Source of the DNA: Bryobacteraceae bacterium
GTDB lineage: Bacteria > Acidobacteriota > Terriglobia > Bryobacterales > Bryobacteraceae
Direction of reading: 5' to 3'
DNA length: 7,345 nucleotides
NCBI GenBank assembly: GCA_030039005.1
Contig: JASHQT010000510.1
Coordinates: forward strand, 1-7,345
Below are positions 1 through 7,103 of this stretch, one piece after another. The translations under genes were made by a program, and so were the position numbers. Each line of letters begins with the position of its first letter. The first letter of the stretch is position 1. The notes under the pieces are model-generated. The model searched no databases. It was not told the DNA's origin and saw nothing but the letters and a program-made list of their open reading frames with translations.

Positions 1-824
1 GTGGCCGCGCCCTTGCGCTCGATGATGTAGCGGCCGCCTTGGCCGCTGACATTCACGAAATCGGCCTTCTTCAACTTCTCCACAAAATCCGAGAAGCTGT
101 TCGCGCCATAGGCCTTTTCGGTGAAGGCCGAATCGAGCTGAAGCATGGTGGATTTCAATAATCCTAATTGCGGCTGCACCGCGCGGCGCTCCAGCACTTG
201 CAGCGCGCGCTCCACCAGCGGCATGGCCTGAGCCAGATCAAGCGGCGCCGGACGCTGACGCTGCTGCTGCTGACCGCCCTGTTGGCGATCCCGCGGCTGC
301 TGTTCGCCTCCCTGCTGGCGCGGCGGGCGCTGCTCGCGGCTTTGCCCGCGGTCCGCATCCGACAGCAGCGATTCGTAGCTGATGAATTCGTAACAGTTCT
401 GTTGCAGGATGGTGCTGGTGAAGGCCTTGCCTCCGACCACGAACACCGTCTTACCGTATTCCTTCAGCTTGTTCACCAGCGGGATGAAGTCGCTGTCGCC
501 GCTGACGATGGCGAACGCATTTACGTGCGGATGGGTGAACGCCATCTCCAGCGCGTCCAGGGCCAGGTTGATGTCGCCGCCGTTTTTGTCGCCGCGCGGC
601 GAAGGCAGGCGCTGCACCATTTGCACGGCATTCTCCGCCATGGAGCGGGCCGCGCCTTCCTGGCGTCCCCAATTGGCGTAGGCGAATTTCGCCACCAGAT
701 CCCCGCGCTCCTTGAGCGCATCCAGCGGCAACGAAACGTCAAATTCGCGCCGCAAAGTCGATTTCACGCCGATTTCAATGTTGTCGTAGTCGACAAACAC
801 GGCGATGTTCAGTTTTTCTTGCAT
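1..824 (-). CDS. NYN-domain protein with C-terminal OST-HTH/LOTUS domain (3' end beyond window)
   Basis: Predicted cytoplasmic RNA-acting protein. Residues 1-150 form a NYN (PIN-like/LabA-DUF88) nuclease fold. Its acidic residues are in place: D12 and D14-N15 in FVDYDN, D84 and D90 in GGDINLALD, and D110/D112 in the hallmark SGDSDF motif. Residues about 154-194 are a Gln/Arg/Pro-rich low-complexity linker with several runs of Q. From about 196 to the window edge is an OST-HTH (LOTUS) winged-helix module, recognisable by LGLLKSTMLQLD, AYGANSFSDFVEKL and GGRYIIER, a fold known to bind RNA. The frame is open for 274 codons and is still open at base 1. The ATG at 824 gives the usual family N-terminus (MQEKLNIAVFVDYDN), but no strong Shine-Dalgarno precedes it. 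It lies downstream of the B12-subunit gene, separated by a probable terminator, so it may have its own promoter. Known: NYN and OST-HTH domains occur together in bacteria. Inferred: RNase activity. The target is unknown. Confidence 0.88.
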   Translation of the reverse strand, partial: MQEKLNIAVFVDYDNIEIGVKSTLRREFDVSLPLDALKERGDLVAKFAYANWGRQEGAARSMAENAVQMVQRLPSPRGDKNGGDINLALDALEMAFTHPHVNAFAIVSGDSDFIPLVNKLKEYGKTVFVVGGKAFTSTILQQNCYEFISYESLLSDADRGQSREQRPPRQQGGEQQPRDRQQGGQQQQRQRPAPLDLAQAMPLVERALQVLERRAVQPQLGLLKSTMLQLDSAFTEKAYGANSFSDFVEKLKKADFVNVSGQGGRYIIERKGAA

Positions 825-838
825 TTCAGTCTTTTCGT

Positions 839-861
839 GCACAGGCGCTTAGCGCCCATGC
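839..861 (-). promoter_or_regulatory. Imperfect inverted repeat upstream of the NYN gene
   Basis: The core at 844-856 is a perfect dyad, GGCGCT-t-AGCGCC (6-bp arms, one central base). It is flanked by a 2x2 mismatch and then a further GCA/TGC pairing, so an RNA hairpin of about nine pairs is possible. It ends 14 bases before the ATG at 824 (the core ends 19 bases before), so it would lie in the 5' leader or act as an operator-like dyad. No function is known. In DNA this GC-rich, a 6-bp dyad can arise by chance. Confidence 0.25.
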
Positions 862-871
862 GTTGGTTTTC

Positions 872-896
872 AAAATAAGCGGGCTTTCGTCCCCGC
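872..896 (-). terminator. Probable rho-independent terminator after the B12-binding subunit gene
   Basis: Read on the minus strand, GCGGG, an 8-base loop and CCCGC form a 5-bp all-GC stem (896-892 with 883-879). TTATTTT (878-872) follows immediately. The stem begins 7 bases after the TAA stop of the upstream gene (904-906) and lies before the NYN gene, which is where a terminator would be expected. The stem is short and the T-tract is interrupted by an A, so termination may be partial. Confidence 0.5.
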
Positions 897-903
897 GATT
901 GCT

Positions 904-1305
904 TTACGCGGTCTGCTTTACAGAAGACCGGATGAAGTCTACGATTGCTTCGAGCGACGCTCCGGGCTGGAACACAGCCGCCACACCCAACTTCTTGAGC
1001 GAGGCGGCGTCCTCGTCAGGAATTATACCGCCGACCAGGACCAGAACGTCGTCCATGCCTTTCTCGCGCAGCAAATCCATAATACGCGGAACGATCGCAT
1101 TATGGGCGCCCGACAGGATGGACAGGCCAATCACCTGGACGTCCTCCTGCAGCGCCGCATTCACGATCATTTCCGGAGTCTGGCGCAGGCCGGTGTAAAT
1201 CACCTCCATGCCCGCGTCACGCAACGCCCGCGCGATCACCTTCGCGCCCCGGTCGTGGCCGTCCAAACCCGGTTTGGCGACCAGCACCCGGATGCGTGAC
1301 TCCAT
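904..1305 (-). CDS. Acyl-CoA mutase small subunit, cobalamin-binding (methylmalonyl-/isobutyryl-CoA mutase C-terminal domain protein)
   Basis: Stand-alone B12-binding subunit of an adenosylcobalamin-dependent acyl-CoA mutase (133 aa, close to the roughly 136 aa of IcmB). It is a Rossmann-like domain with the base-off/His-on signature D15-x-H17-xx-G20 ([10 protein letters not shown]), in which H17 would be the lower axial ligand of cobalt. S62-x-L64 (IGLSIL) and G92-G93 (VGGIIP) would bind the nucleotide tail. The catalytic subunit is encoded at 5375-3768, upstream on the same strand, and the penicillin-binding protein gene lies between them. The ATG at 1305 was chosen because it gives the standard N-terminus ([13 protein letters not shown]). 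An in-frame GTG at 1338 would add 11 residues but sits inside the intergenic hairpin. The fold assignment is certain. Whether the holoenzyme works on methylmalonyl-CoA or isobutyryl-CoA is decided by the large subunit, which favours isobutyryl-CoA. It could also serve other mutase large subunits in the cell. Confidence 0.93.
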   Translation of the reverse strand: MESRIRVLVAKPGLDGHDRGAKVIARALRDAGMEVIYTGLRQTPEMIVNAALQEDVQVIGLSILSGAHNAIVPRIMDLLREKGMDDVLVLVGGIIPDEDAASLKKLGVAAVFQPGASLEAIVDFIRSSVKQTA

Positions 1306-1323
1306 ATATCTTGATGGTAGCAG

Positions 1324-1347
1324 GGCGCCGTGTGTCACACACGCGCC
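1324..1347 (-). promoter_or_regulatory. Strong hairpin/dyad in the gap between the PBP and B12-subunit genes
   Basis: CGTGTGT-c-ACACACG (1329-1343) is a perfect dyad with 7-bp arms. If one C (1328) is bulged out, GGCG/CGCC extends the pairing to 1324-1347, about ten to eleven pairs in all. No T-run follows on the minus strand, so it does not look like an intrinsic terminator. It lies 6 bases after the PBP stop and 18 bases before the ATG at 1305. It could be an mRNA-stabilising or processing hairpin, a leader structure, or an operator. The TGTG/CACA half-sites recall CRP/FNR-family sites, but the half-site spacing does not match those consensus sites. Confidence 0.4.
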
Positions 1348-1352
1348 GAATG

Positions 1353-3656
1353 CTAGCGAGGGGGTACCGCTGGCGCCTCCTCGGGGATTGGCGGCTGAGG
1401 CACAACGTCCGCCGGTTGCGCCCTTGCGGCCGCCCCGACCCGTTCGATTACGCCACCGTCAGCGGTGGGCGTGATTTGCACCTCTTGCGGCGCGCAGGGC
1501 GCGGTGGGTTGCGTGCCGTCGATGAAATAGCCTGACATCTCGCCTCCGCATCCCGGCCCCGCCAGTTGACCGGTCATTGGATCGAACGACGTTTGCGTCA
1601 CGCCTTGCGGCGGCTGGAAGGTCTTAACATTGCCGTATTGCTGATAACGCGCCGCTTCGCTCATGAATTCGGTCCAGATGGGCAGAGCGGATCTAGCGCC
1701 CTCCAGTCCCAGGTCCGTGTAATCGTCGAAACCCACCCAAACCACGGTCAGCAGATTGGACGTGAACCCCGCGAACCATCCGTCGTGCGACGTACCTGTC
1801 TTCCCCGCCGCCGGCAGCCGGAACCCCCGCGCGCGAACCCCGGCCGCCGTTCCGCTGCGCATCACCTCTTCGAGCATGTCCACCATCAGGAACGCGACTC
1901 GCGGATCCAGAACCCGTCTTGTGCGTAGGCCGCGGCGGAACACGACCTCGCCCGCGGAATTTCGCATTTCATCAATGAACGCCGGCTGCACCAGGTTGCC
2001 GCCGTTGGCGAAGATCGTATAGGCGCGCGCGATTTCGAACGGAGTCACCTGATATGCGCCGATTGCTGCCGCGGGCGTAGGCTGGATATCGCCGTTCATG
2101 CCGGCCTCGCGCGCGACGGCCACTACGTTGTTCAGTCCCGCCATCTGCGCCACCTTGATGGTGGCGACGTTCAGCGAATGCGCCAGCGCCTCGCGCAGCG
2201 TGACCTGTCCCATGAACTCATGCTTGAAATTCTGCGGGCTGTAAGTCTGGTTTCCGAAGTCGAACGTGGTCGGGGAATCGTCCACCACCGAGGCCGGAGT
2301 CAGGACGGGATTGCCGCCGTCGATCGCGGTGTTGAGCGCGGCCGTGTAGACGAACGGCTTAAAGACTGAGCCCGGCGGGCGCTTAGCGAACACACGATCG
2401 AGTTGGCTCGCGGCATATTCGCGGCCGCCACACAGCGCTTTGACTTCGCCGGTACGTGGGTCCAGCGCGATCAGCGCGACTTGCGGCGGGTGGGCGGGCC
2501 GCGGCTTCCGCGTCGTCAATTGTTTATCGACAAGTTGCATCCCAGCGGCGATGGCGCGCTCGGCTGCGTCCTGCAAGCGGGGGTCGAGCGTCGTGTAGAC
2601 CGCGGCGGGCGCGCTGGATGTCTCCGCATCCTGCTGGGCCTGCTTTGCCGCAACGTCGATAAAATACTGCGACTCAGCCAGCTCCGTTTCGCCCGTGTGC
2701 AAACCCAAAGGAGCGGCAACCGCCTGTTCGTATTGCTCGCCAGTGATGTACCGGTTTTCGAGCATGCGCTTCAGCACCACGTCGCGCCGCTCCCGCGCGC
2801 GCCGCGGGTAGAGAAAGGGATTCAGGTAAGCGGGCCGCTGAATTAAACCAGCGATCAGGGCGGCTTCGCTCAGATCCAGCTTGCGGACGTCTTTGTTGAA
2901 GTACGCGCGCGCGGCCTCACCCACACCGTTGATCCCAAACGAGCCGTCCCCGCCGAGATAAACCTGGTTCGAGTACCGTTCGAAGATCTGATCCTTGGAA
3001 AGCTTGTGCTCCAGATGGATCGTAATCATCGCCTCTTCGATCTTGCGTTTCCAACTCTTGTCGCGATCGAGCCACAGATTGCGCGCCAACTGCATGGAGA
3101 TGGTGGAAGCGCCCTGTTCTTTTCGACGGTCGCGCAGGTCCACGTACAGGGCTTTCGCGATGCGGCGCAGGTCGAGGCCGGAGTGCTCGAAGAAACGCTT
3201 GTCTTCGGCCGACAGAATGGCGTCGACCAGCACCGGCGGAATATCGGAAAAATGTACCGGCATGCGCTTGGCGCGATCCTGCCCAGACAGATTAGCCAGC
3301 AGTTGGGGCTTCAGCTCGCATTGCCCCAGGCGTCGCCCCGTGGCCGGATCGAAGATGGCACTCACGCGCCCGTTCGAAACGGAAATCTCGGTGGGTGGCA
3401 CGCTGTGCTTCATCGCCGAAATGGCCTCGCCGGGCGACATGGGATCGCCCACCGCCACTAGCTCGGGCGCGGAATAATAGTCCACCGCGTTCAGGAGCGG
3501 CCCTGAAAGCTGCCGGTCGACACGCTGAGCGAGCCGATGGTACGGAATCGCGACCGCCGCCACCACCAGCGGCAGCGCAATTAGGACGCTGGCCACCGCC
3601 AGCTCCCACGGCTTCAGCTTTCTCGCGTTTAGGTCATCCCCGCCCGAGCTTTGCAC
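1353..3656 (-). CDS. Bifunctional class A penicillin-binding protein (peptidoglycan glycosyltransferase/transpeptidase)
   Basis: Polymerises lipid II into glycan strands and crosslinks the peptides; anchored in the inner membrane with its catalytic domains in the periplasm (767 aa). A single membrane segment spans about residues 17-38. Residues 58-120 ([19 protein letters not shown]) resemble the start of a PBP1b UB2H-type domain but are short. The GT51 domain (about 130-310) carries E151 in [23 protein letters not shown] (182-193; the usual TQQ reads SMQ, as in PbpC-like proteins), RKIEEA (204-209) and a [11 protein letters not shown] motif (270-280). The transpeptidase domain has nucleophile S430 in SVFK (430-433), SLN at 494-496 and KTGT at 619-622, so both activities look intact. 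The C-terminal extension has two Cys (703, 721) and a Pro/Ala-rich tail. The start is a GTG; upstream the frame meets a TAG with no ATG, GTG or TTG in between. The gene lies between the two mutase subunits, 111 bases after one and 47 before the other. It resembles mrcB/pbpF-type enzymes, and I give no symbol. Confidence 0.95.
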   Translation of the reverse strand: MQSSGGDDLNARKLKPWELAVASVLIALPLVVAAVAIPYHRLAQRVDRQLSGPLLNAVDYYSAPELVAVGDPMSPGEAISAMKHSVPPTEISVSNGRVSAIFDPATGRRLGQCELKPQLLANLSGQDRAKRMPVHFSDIPPVLVDAILSAEDKRFFEHSGLDLRRIAKALYVDLRDRRKEQGASTISMQLARNLWLDRDKSWKRKIEEAMITIHLEHKLSKDQIFERYSNQVYLGGDGSFGINGVGEAARAYFNKDVRKLDLSEAALIAGLIQRPAYLNPFLYPRRARERRDVVLKRMLENRYITGEQYEQAVAAPLGLHTGETELAESQYFIDVAAKQAQQDAETSSAPAAVYTTLDPRLQDAAERAIAAGMQLVDKQLTTRKPRPAHPPQVALIALDPRTGEVKALCGGREYAASQLDRVFAKRPPGSVFKPFVYTAALNTAIDGGNPVLTPASVVDDSPTTFDFGNQTYSPQNFKHEFMGQVTLREALAHSLNVATIKVAQMAGLNNVVAVAREAGMNGDIQPTPAAAIGAYQVTPFEIARAYTIFANGGNLVQPAFIDEMRNSAGEVVFRRGLRTRRVLDPRVAFLMVDMLEEVMRSGTAAGVRARGFRLPAAGKTGTSHDGWFAGFTSNLLTVVWVGFDDYTDLGLEGARSALPIWTEFMSEAARYQQYGNVKTFQPPQGVTQTSFDPMTGQLAGPGCGGEMSGYFIDGTQPTAPCAPQEVQITPTADGGVIERVGAAARAQPADVVPQPPIPEEAPAVPPR

Positions 3657-3767
3657 GGCCCAAGTAATCGCACGCCGGGTTCCAGGTGGGAAAGTCCAGT
3701 AAATTGATTGAGTCGCGATTAGCTAACCTGGTTGAATTTACAGTTCTACACGCGAAACTATCGCCCG

Positions 3768-5375
3768 TCAGAGGACGCTGGTCTCGGTATAGGCGCCGAA
3801 CACCGAGCGGAACGCGTCACAGATTTCGCCCGTCGTGGCGTAAGCGCGCACGGCGTCCAGGATGAACGGCAGGGTGTTCTCGTTGCCTTCTGCGGCGCGG
3901 CGGAGGGCATTGAGACACTGCGCGACTGCTTGATGGTCACGCTGGGATTTCAATTTTGCGAGCTTTTCGAGCTGATGCCGTTGGGCCGATTCGTCGATCT
4001 CCAGCACTTCGATCGGCTCCTCATTCTGCTCGACGAAGGCGTTCACGCCCACGATCTTCTGTTCGCCGGTTTCGATGGCGTGCTGGTATTCGAAACTCGC
4101 GTTCGCGATTTCCGTTTGCGGGAAGCCGCGCTCGATGGCCGGAATCATGCCGCCCAGGGCGTCGATGCGCCGGATATAATCGAGCGCCCGTTGTTCCATC
4201 TCGGTCGTCAGGCTCTCGACGAAATAGCTGCCGCCCAATGGATCCGGCGCTTCGGGAACCCCGCTTTCGTAGGCGATCACCTGCTGGGTGCGTAAGGCAA
4301 TCGTGACGGCGTGCTCGCTCGGCAGGGCATAGGCTTCATCCAGCGAGTTGGTATGCAGGGATTGAGTCCCACCCAGCACCGCCGCGAGCGCCTGGAGCGT
4401 GGTGCGCACGATATTGTTGTACGGCTGTTGCCAGGTGAGCGAACAGCCGGCCGTCTGCGCGTGCGTGCGCAGTTTCCAGCTTCGTTCGTCACGCGCGCCG
4501 TAGCGGTCACGCATGGTTTCGGCCCAGATTTTGCGCGCCGCGCGGAATTTCGCGATCTCCTCGAAGAAGTCGTTATGCGCATTAAAAAAGAAGCTCAGAC
4601 GGGGCGCGAAGCTATCCACCGCAAGGCCGCGCTCGAGCGCCCATTCCACGTACTCCATGCCGTCGCGCAGCGTGAACGCTAACTCCTGCACGGCCGTGGA
4701 TCCGGCCTCGCGGATATGATAGCCGCTGATCGAAATGGGATTGAAGCGCGGAACATGACCCGTGGAGTACTCGATCACGTCCGTCACCAGCCGCATGGAG
4801 GGCCGCGGCGGAAAGATGTACTCTTTCTGCGCGATGTATTCCTTCAAGATGTCGTTCTGCAAAGTGCCCGAGAGCCGGCTCCAATCCACGCCCTGTTTTT
4901 CGGCTACCGCGAGATACATGGCCCAGATCACCGGCGCGGGCGAATTGATGGTCATCGAAACCGTCACGTCGCCGAGCGGGATGCCGCGGAACAGGATCTC
5001 CATGTCTTCGAGCGAGCAGATCGAAACGCCGCACTTGCCCACTTCGCCTTCCGACGTTGCGTGATCGGCGTCGTAGCCCATCAACGTGGGCAGATCGAAT
5101 GCCACCGAGAGTCCTGTCTGCCCTTGACTCAGCAAATAACGATATCGGCGGTTGGTTTCTTCGGGCGTCGCGAAGCCCGAGAACTGGCGCATGGTCCAAA
5201 GCTTGCCGCGATACATGCTCTCGTGGATCCCGCGCGTGTAAGGAAACTCGCCCGGCGGAGGGACTTTGAGACCGGCAATGTCGGCGGCCGTGTACACCGG
5301 CTCGACGGGTATCCCGCTGAGCGTTTTCCGCGCATTCGGAGCGGCGGTTCCGGTGGGCTTAGCCATCAATTTCAT
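3768..5375 (-). CDS. icmA: Acyl-CoA mutase large (catalytic) subunit, methylmalonyl-CoA mutase family, with isobutyryl-CoA mutase-type active site
   Basis: Catalytic TIM-barrel subunit of an adenosylcobalamin radical mutase (535 aa) without its own B12 domain, as in two-gene mutases (IcmA about 566 aa). Family blocks run the full length: [44 protein letters not shown] with H220 (His244 in P. shermanii MCM), [19 protein letters not shown] with Q307, and [11 protein letters not shown]. Aligned by eye to P. shermanii MCM with a constant offset of 24, substrate-binding Tyr89 is F65 and Arg207 is Q183 ([12 protein letters not shown]). Phe/Gln is the isobutyryl-CoA mutase pair. A92 is not the Asp found in 2-hydroxyisobutyryl-CoA mutase. 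The likely reaction is therefore isobutyryl-CoA to and from n-butyryl-CoA. An automatic annotation would probably say methylmalonyl-CoA mutase. The start is the ATG at 5375; a second ATG three codons on is also possible. It begins 15 bases after the small gene upstream. The B12 subunit lies two genes downstream. No MeaB-type chaperone is in view. The family is certain and the substrate is inferred. Confidence 0.93.
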   Translation of the reverse strand: MKLMAKPTGTAAPNARKTLSGIPVEPVYTAADIAGLKVPPPGEFPYTRGIHESMYRGKLWTMRQFSGFATPEETNRRYRYLLSQGQTGLSVAFDLPTLMGYDADHATSEGEVGKCGVSICSLEDMEILFRGIPLGDVTVSMTINSPAPVIWAMYLAVAEKQGVDWSRLSGTLQNDILKEYIAQKEYIFPPRPSMRLVTDVIEYSTGHVPRFNPISISGYHIREAGSTAVQELAFTLRDGMEYVEWALERGLAVDSFAPRLSFFFNAHNDFFEEIAKFRAARKIWAETMRDRYGARDERSWKLRTHAQTAGCSLTWQQPYNNIVRTTLQALAAVLGGTQSLHTNSLDEAYALPSEHAVTIALRTQQVIAYESGVPEAPDPLGGSYFVESLTTEMEQRALDYIRRIDALGGMIPAIERGFPQTEIANASFEYQHAIETGEQKIVGVNAFVEQNEEPIEVLEIDESAQRHQLEKLAKLKSQRDHQAVAQCLNALRRAAEGNENTLPFILDAVRAYATTGEICDAFRSVFGAYTETSVL

Positions 5376-5390
5376 TGTAGGATGGCCCTG

Positions 5391-5636
5391 CTAACCAGTC
5401 GGCGATGAGCCGCGCCTGCCGACGAAGTCCAGGTCTTCGTCGTCCCCAGGATGACTGGTAAAGACCCTCCCGAACTGGGCGGTCAGAAGCATACAACCTC
5501 CTCCGAACTGCTCGTTATACCAGGCGTAATGAGGGTTCGCAGCATCCGTAACGAATTCGACGGTGCCCGCCTCGCCGGCGTAACGAATTCTATCGCCCGC
5601 TAGGATCTCCTCACCGGTCTCGTATCGGAACGGCAT
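5391..5636 (-). CDS. Small uncharacterised protein (81 aa)
   Basis: Function unknown. It is a compact acidic, soluble protein with no signal peptide or membrane segment. Visible blocks are an N-terminal YETGEEILAGDRIRYAGEAG (residues 4-23), a central PHYAWYNEQFGGGCMLL stretch, and a C-terminal FTSHPGDDEDLDFVGRR with an acidic EDLDFV. The pattern 'GEE...GDR(I/V)xYxGxxGxVxFV' reminds me of a widespread family of small hypothetical proteins of about 80 aa with an SH3/KOW-like beta-barrel look. That is resemblance from memory, not a search. The ATG at 5636 fits that N-terminus. A GTG at 5660 would add eight residues and nearly meet the divergent dut gene. The stop is 15 bases before the mutase large subunit, so the two are probably co-transcribed. 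That does not show a shared function. Coding is supported by the conserved-looking blocks and the tight packing. Confidence 0.68.
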   Translation of the reverse strand: MPFRYETGEEILAGDRIRYAGEAGTVEFVTDAANPHYAWYNEQFGGGCMLLTAQFGRVFTSHPGDDEDLDFVGRRGSSPTG

Positions 5637-5673
5637 GCCGGGGATCTTAGCATGCAACACTAGTTCCTAGTCC
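5637..5673. promoter_or_regulatory. 37-base divergent intergenic region with small dyads
   Basis: This gap separates the minus-strand arm (small protein, mutase, PBP) from dut on the plus strand. It holds a perfect dyad ACTAG-ttc-CTAGT (5659-5671) and the palindrome GCATGC (5650-5655). On the minus strand TAAGAT (5649-5644) resembles a -10 box and lies 7 bases before the ATG at 5636, which would give a leaderless or nearly leaderless message. I see no matching -35 box. Any dut promoter must overlap this gap or the start of the small gene. Promoter function is inferred. Confidence 0.3.
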
Positions 5674-6102
5674 ATGAAAATCCGCATCAAAAAACTGCAC
5701 CCCGACGCGATCCTGCCCAGCTACGCCCACGGCCCCGACGAAGACGCCGCGATGGACCTGCGCGCGCTGGAGCGCACGGTGCTCTCGCCCGGCGCCGCGC
5801 AAGCCGTGCCCACCGGGATCGCGATTGAACTGCCGCGCGGACATGAAGCGCAGGTGCGGCCGCGTAGCGGGTTGGCGCTCAAGCATTCGGTGACCGTGAA
5901 TTTCGGCACCATCGATCCCGGTTATCGCGGCGAAATTCGCGTGGTGATGTTTAACCTAGGCCGCGCCGATTACGTGGTCGAAAAAGGCGACCGCATCGCC
6001 CAGTTGATCGTTGCGCCCTACGACGCCGTGGAGTGGCAGGAAGGCGATGAACTCACCGACTCGGCGCGCGGCGCGGGCGGCTTCGGATCCTCGGGAAGAT
6101 AG
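5674..6102 (+). CDS. dut: dUTP diphosphatase (dUTPase, trimeric type)
   Basis: Hydrolyses dUTP to dUMP and pyrophosphate in the cytoplasm, keeping uracil out of DNA and supplying dUMP for thymidylate synthesis. The length (142 aa) is normal for the homotrimeric family, and all five motifs are in order: motif 1 DAAMDL (24-29), motif 2 PRSGLAL (63-69), motif 3 GTIDPGYRGEI (78-88) with the catalytic D81 and the uracil/sugar-discriminating Y84, motif 4 RIAQLIV (107-113), and motif 5 RGAGGFGSSG (132-141) with F136 to stack on the base. Motif 1 has Ala where Gly is usual (AAMDL for AGxDL), a mild variation. The ATG at 5674 gives the expected start (MKIRIKKLHPDAILPSYAHG) although no Shine-Dalgarno is visible. 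It is divergent from the small gene by 37 bases and followed by msrP after 58 bases on the same strand. Confidence 0.97.
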   Translation: MKIRIKKLHPDAILPSYAHGPDEDAAMDLRALERTVLSPGAAQAVPTGIAIELPRGHEAQVRPRSGLALKHSVTVNFGTIDPGYRGEIRVVMFNLGRADYVVEKGDRIAQLIVAPYDAVEWQEGDELTDSARGAGGFGSSGR

Positions 6103-6160
6103 CCCCGGACGATACCGTCTGTAACTCCATAGCCCCCGAAAGCGTTACCATTAAAGTGCT

Positions 6161-7090
6161 ATGTTGATACGAAAAGCCGCGGATCTACGTTATTCCGACG
6201 TTACGCCCAAGGATCTGTACGTCAACCGCCGCCGCTTTCTCGCCGGTTCGCTTGCGGTCGGCGCGCTGGCCGGAGCGGCTCGTCCCGCGCGCGCTATGAA
6301 GCTGGCCGATGTCAAAAAGACCTCGTACAACGTGGGCGACGAAAAAATCTCGCCGCTTGAGGTCATCACCCACTACAACAATTTCTACGAGTTCGGCACC
6401 GACAAAGAAGACCCGGCGAAAAACGCCGGCAATTTCCGCACCAATCCCTGGACGCTCAAAGTGGAAGGTGAGGTCGCCAAGCCGCTGACGCTCGGTTACG
6501 ACGACCTGTTCAAAATCGCGCCGATCGAGGAGCGTATTTACCGCCATCGCTGTGTCGAGGCCTGGTCGATTGTCGTGCCTTGGAACGGTTTCCCGCTCTC
6601 CGCGCTGCTCAACAAGGTTGAACCTACCCCTAAGGCGAAATACGTCGCTTTCGAGAGCTATTACGATTCTCGCCAGATGCCACAAGCGCGCTGGGCCGGC
6701 ATCCCGTTCCCCTACGTGGAAGGCCTCCGTCTGGATGAAGCGATGCACCCGCTCACGCTGCTGGCCGTCGGCCTTTACGGCGAATCGCTGCCCAACGTGG
6801 ATGGTCCGCCCATCCGGGTAGTGGTGCCGTGGAAGTACGGCTTCAAGAGCGCGAAATCGCTGGTGAAGATCCGGCTGGTGACCAGGCAGCCGCCCACCAC
6901 CTGGAATATCGCCGCCTCCAACGAATACGGTTTTTACTCCAACGTCAACCCGCATGTCGACCATCCCCGCTGGAGCCAGGCCAAGGAACGCCGCCTGGGC
7001 GAGCTGTTCCGGCGCGATACTTTAATGTTTAACGGCTATCCGGAAGTTGCCAGCCTGTACAACGGCATGGATCTTCGCAAGTATTACTAG
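6161..7090 (+). CDS. msrP: Protein-methionine-sulfoxide reductase catalytic subunit MsrP (YedY-type molybdoenzyme)
   Basis: Periplasmic molybdopterin enzyme that reduces methionine sulfoxide in oxidised envelope proteins, with electrons from MsrQ. The 309 aa match the family. A twin-arginine signal NRRRFLAGS (22-30) is followed by a small hydrophobic stretch and a probable cleavage site after ARA (43-45), so the protein is exported folded by Tat. The molybdenum-ligating Cys is C131 in [15 protein letters not shown]. Other family blocks are [15 protein letters not shown] (71-85), [11 protein letters not shown] (95-105), DSRQMPQAR (169-177), [16 protein letters not shown] (215-230) and a [17 protein letters not shown] tail region. 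The N-terminus [20 protein letters not shown] is typical and fixes the start at 6161. msrQ follows 13 bases after the stop, the classic msrPQ pair. No copper- or redox-sensing two-component regulator gene is visible nearby. Confidence 0.97.
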   Translation: MLIRKAADLRYSDVTPKDLYVNRRRFLAGSLAVGALAGAARPARAMKLADVKKTSYNVGDEKISPLEVITHYNNFYEFGTDKEDPAKNAGNFRTNPWTLKVEGEVAKPLTLGYDDLFKIAPIEERIYRHRCVEAWSIVVPWNGFPLSALLNKVEPTPKAKYVAFESYYDSRQMPQARWAGIPFPYVEGLRLDEAMHPLTLLAVGLYGESLPNVDGPPIRVVVPWKYGFKSAKSLVKIRLVTRQPPTTWNIAASNEYGFYSNVNPHVDHPRWSQAKERRLGELFRRDTLMFNGYPEVASLYNGMDLRKYY

Positions 7091-7103
7091 ATCGTAACGG
7101 CGC

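Noticed and set aside
168..878. Plus-strand open frame of 236 codons opposite the NYN gene
   Set aside because: It is antisense to a protein with clear NYN and OST-HTH motifs. Its translation is Arg/Leu/Ala-rich with no recognisable domain, a typical shadow in GC-rich DNA.
1306..1338. GTG start at 1338 for the B12-binding subunit
   Set aside because: The extra 11 residues do not match the family N-terminus and are encoded within the intergenic hairpin. The ATG at 1305 fits better.
3657..3767. Promoter or terminator in the 111-base gap between the mutase and PBP genes
   Set aside because: The half next to the mutase gene is relatively AT-rich, but no paired -35/-10 boxes and no GC stem plus T-run could be found on either strand.
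3768..5375. 2-hydroxyisobutyryl-CoA mutase as the specificity of the large subunit
   Set aside because: The diagnostic Ile90/Asp117 pair of HcmA is F65 and A92 here.
4716..5408. Plus-strand open frame of 230 codons opposite the mutase large subunit
   Set aside because: It lies opposite highly conserved mutase blocks, its composition is His/Arg-rich and no family is recognisable. The same applies to the frames at 3732-4295 and 2403-2846 (+).
5376..5673. Cobalamin riboswitch upstream of the mutase genes
   Set aside because: The mutase gene has only 15 bases before it and the small upstream gene is followed by 37 bases of gap. There is no room for, or trace of, a B12 box and its helices.
6103..6160. 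Promoter for msrP in the 58-base gap after dut
   Set aside because: TACCAT and TAAAGT resemble -10 boxes, but neither has both a matching -35 and sensible spacing to the ATG at 6161. Read-through from dut is equally possible.
6185..6964. Minus-strand open frame of 259 codons opposite msrP
   Set aside because: msrP on the plus strand carries the Tat signal and the molybdenum Cys motif. The antisense frame has no motif and is a codon-bias shadow.
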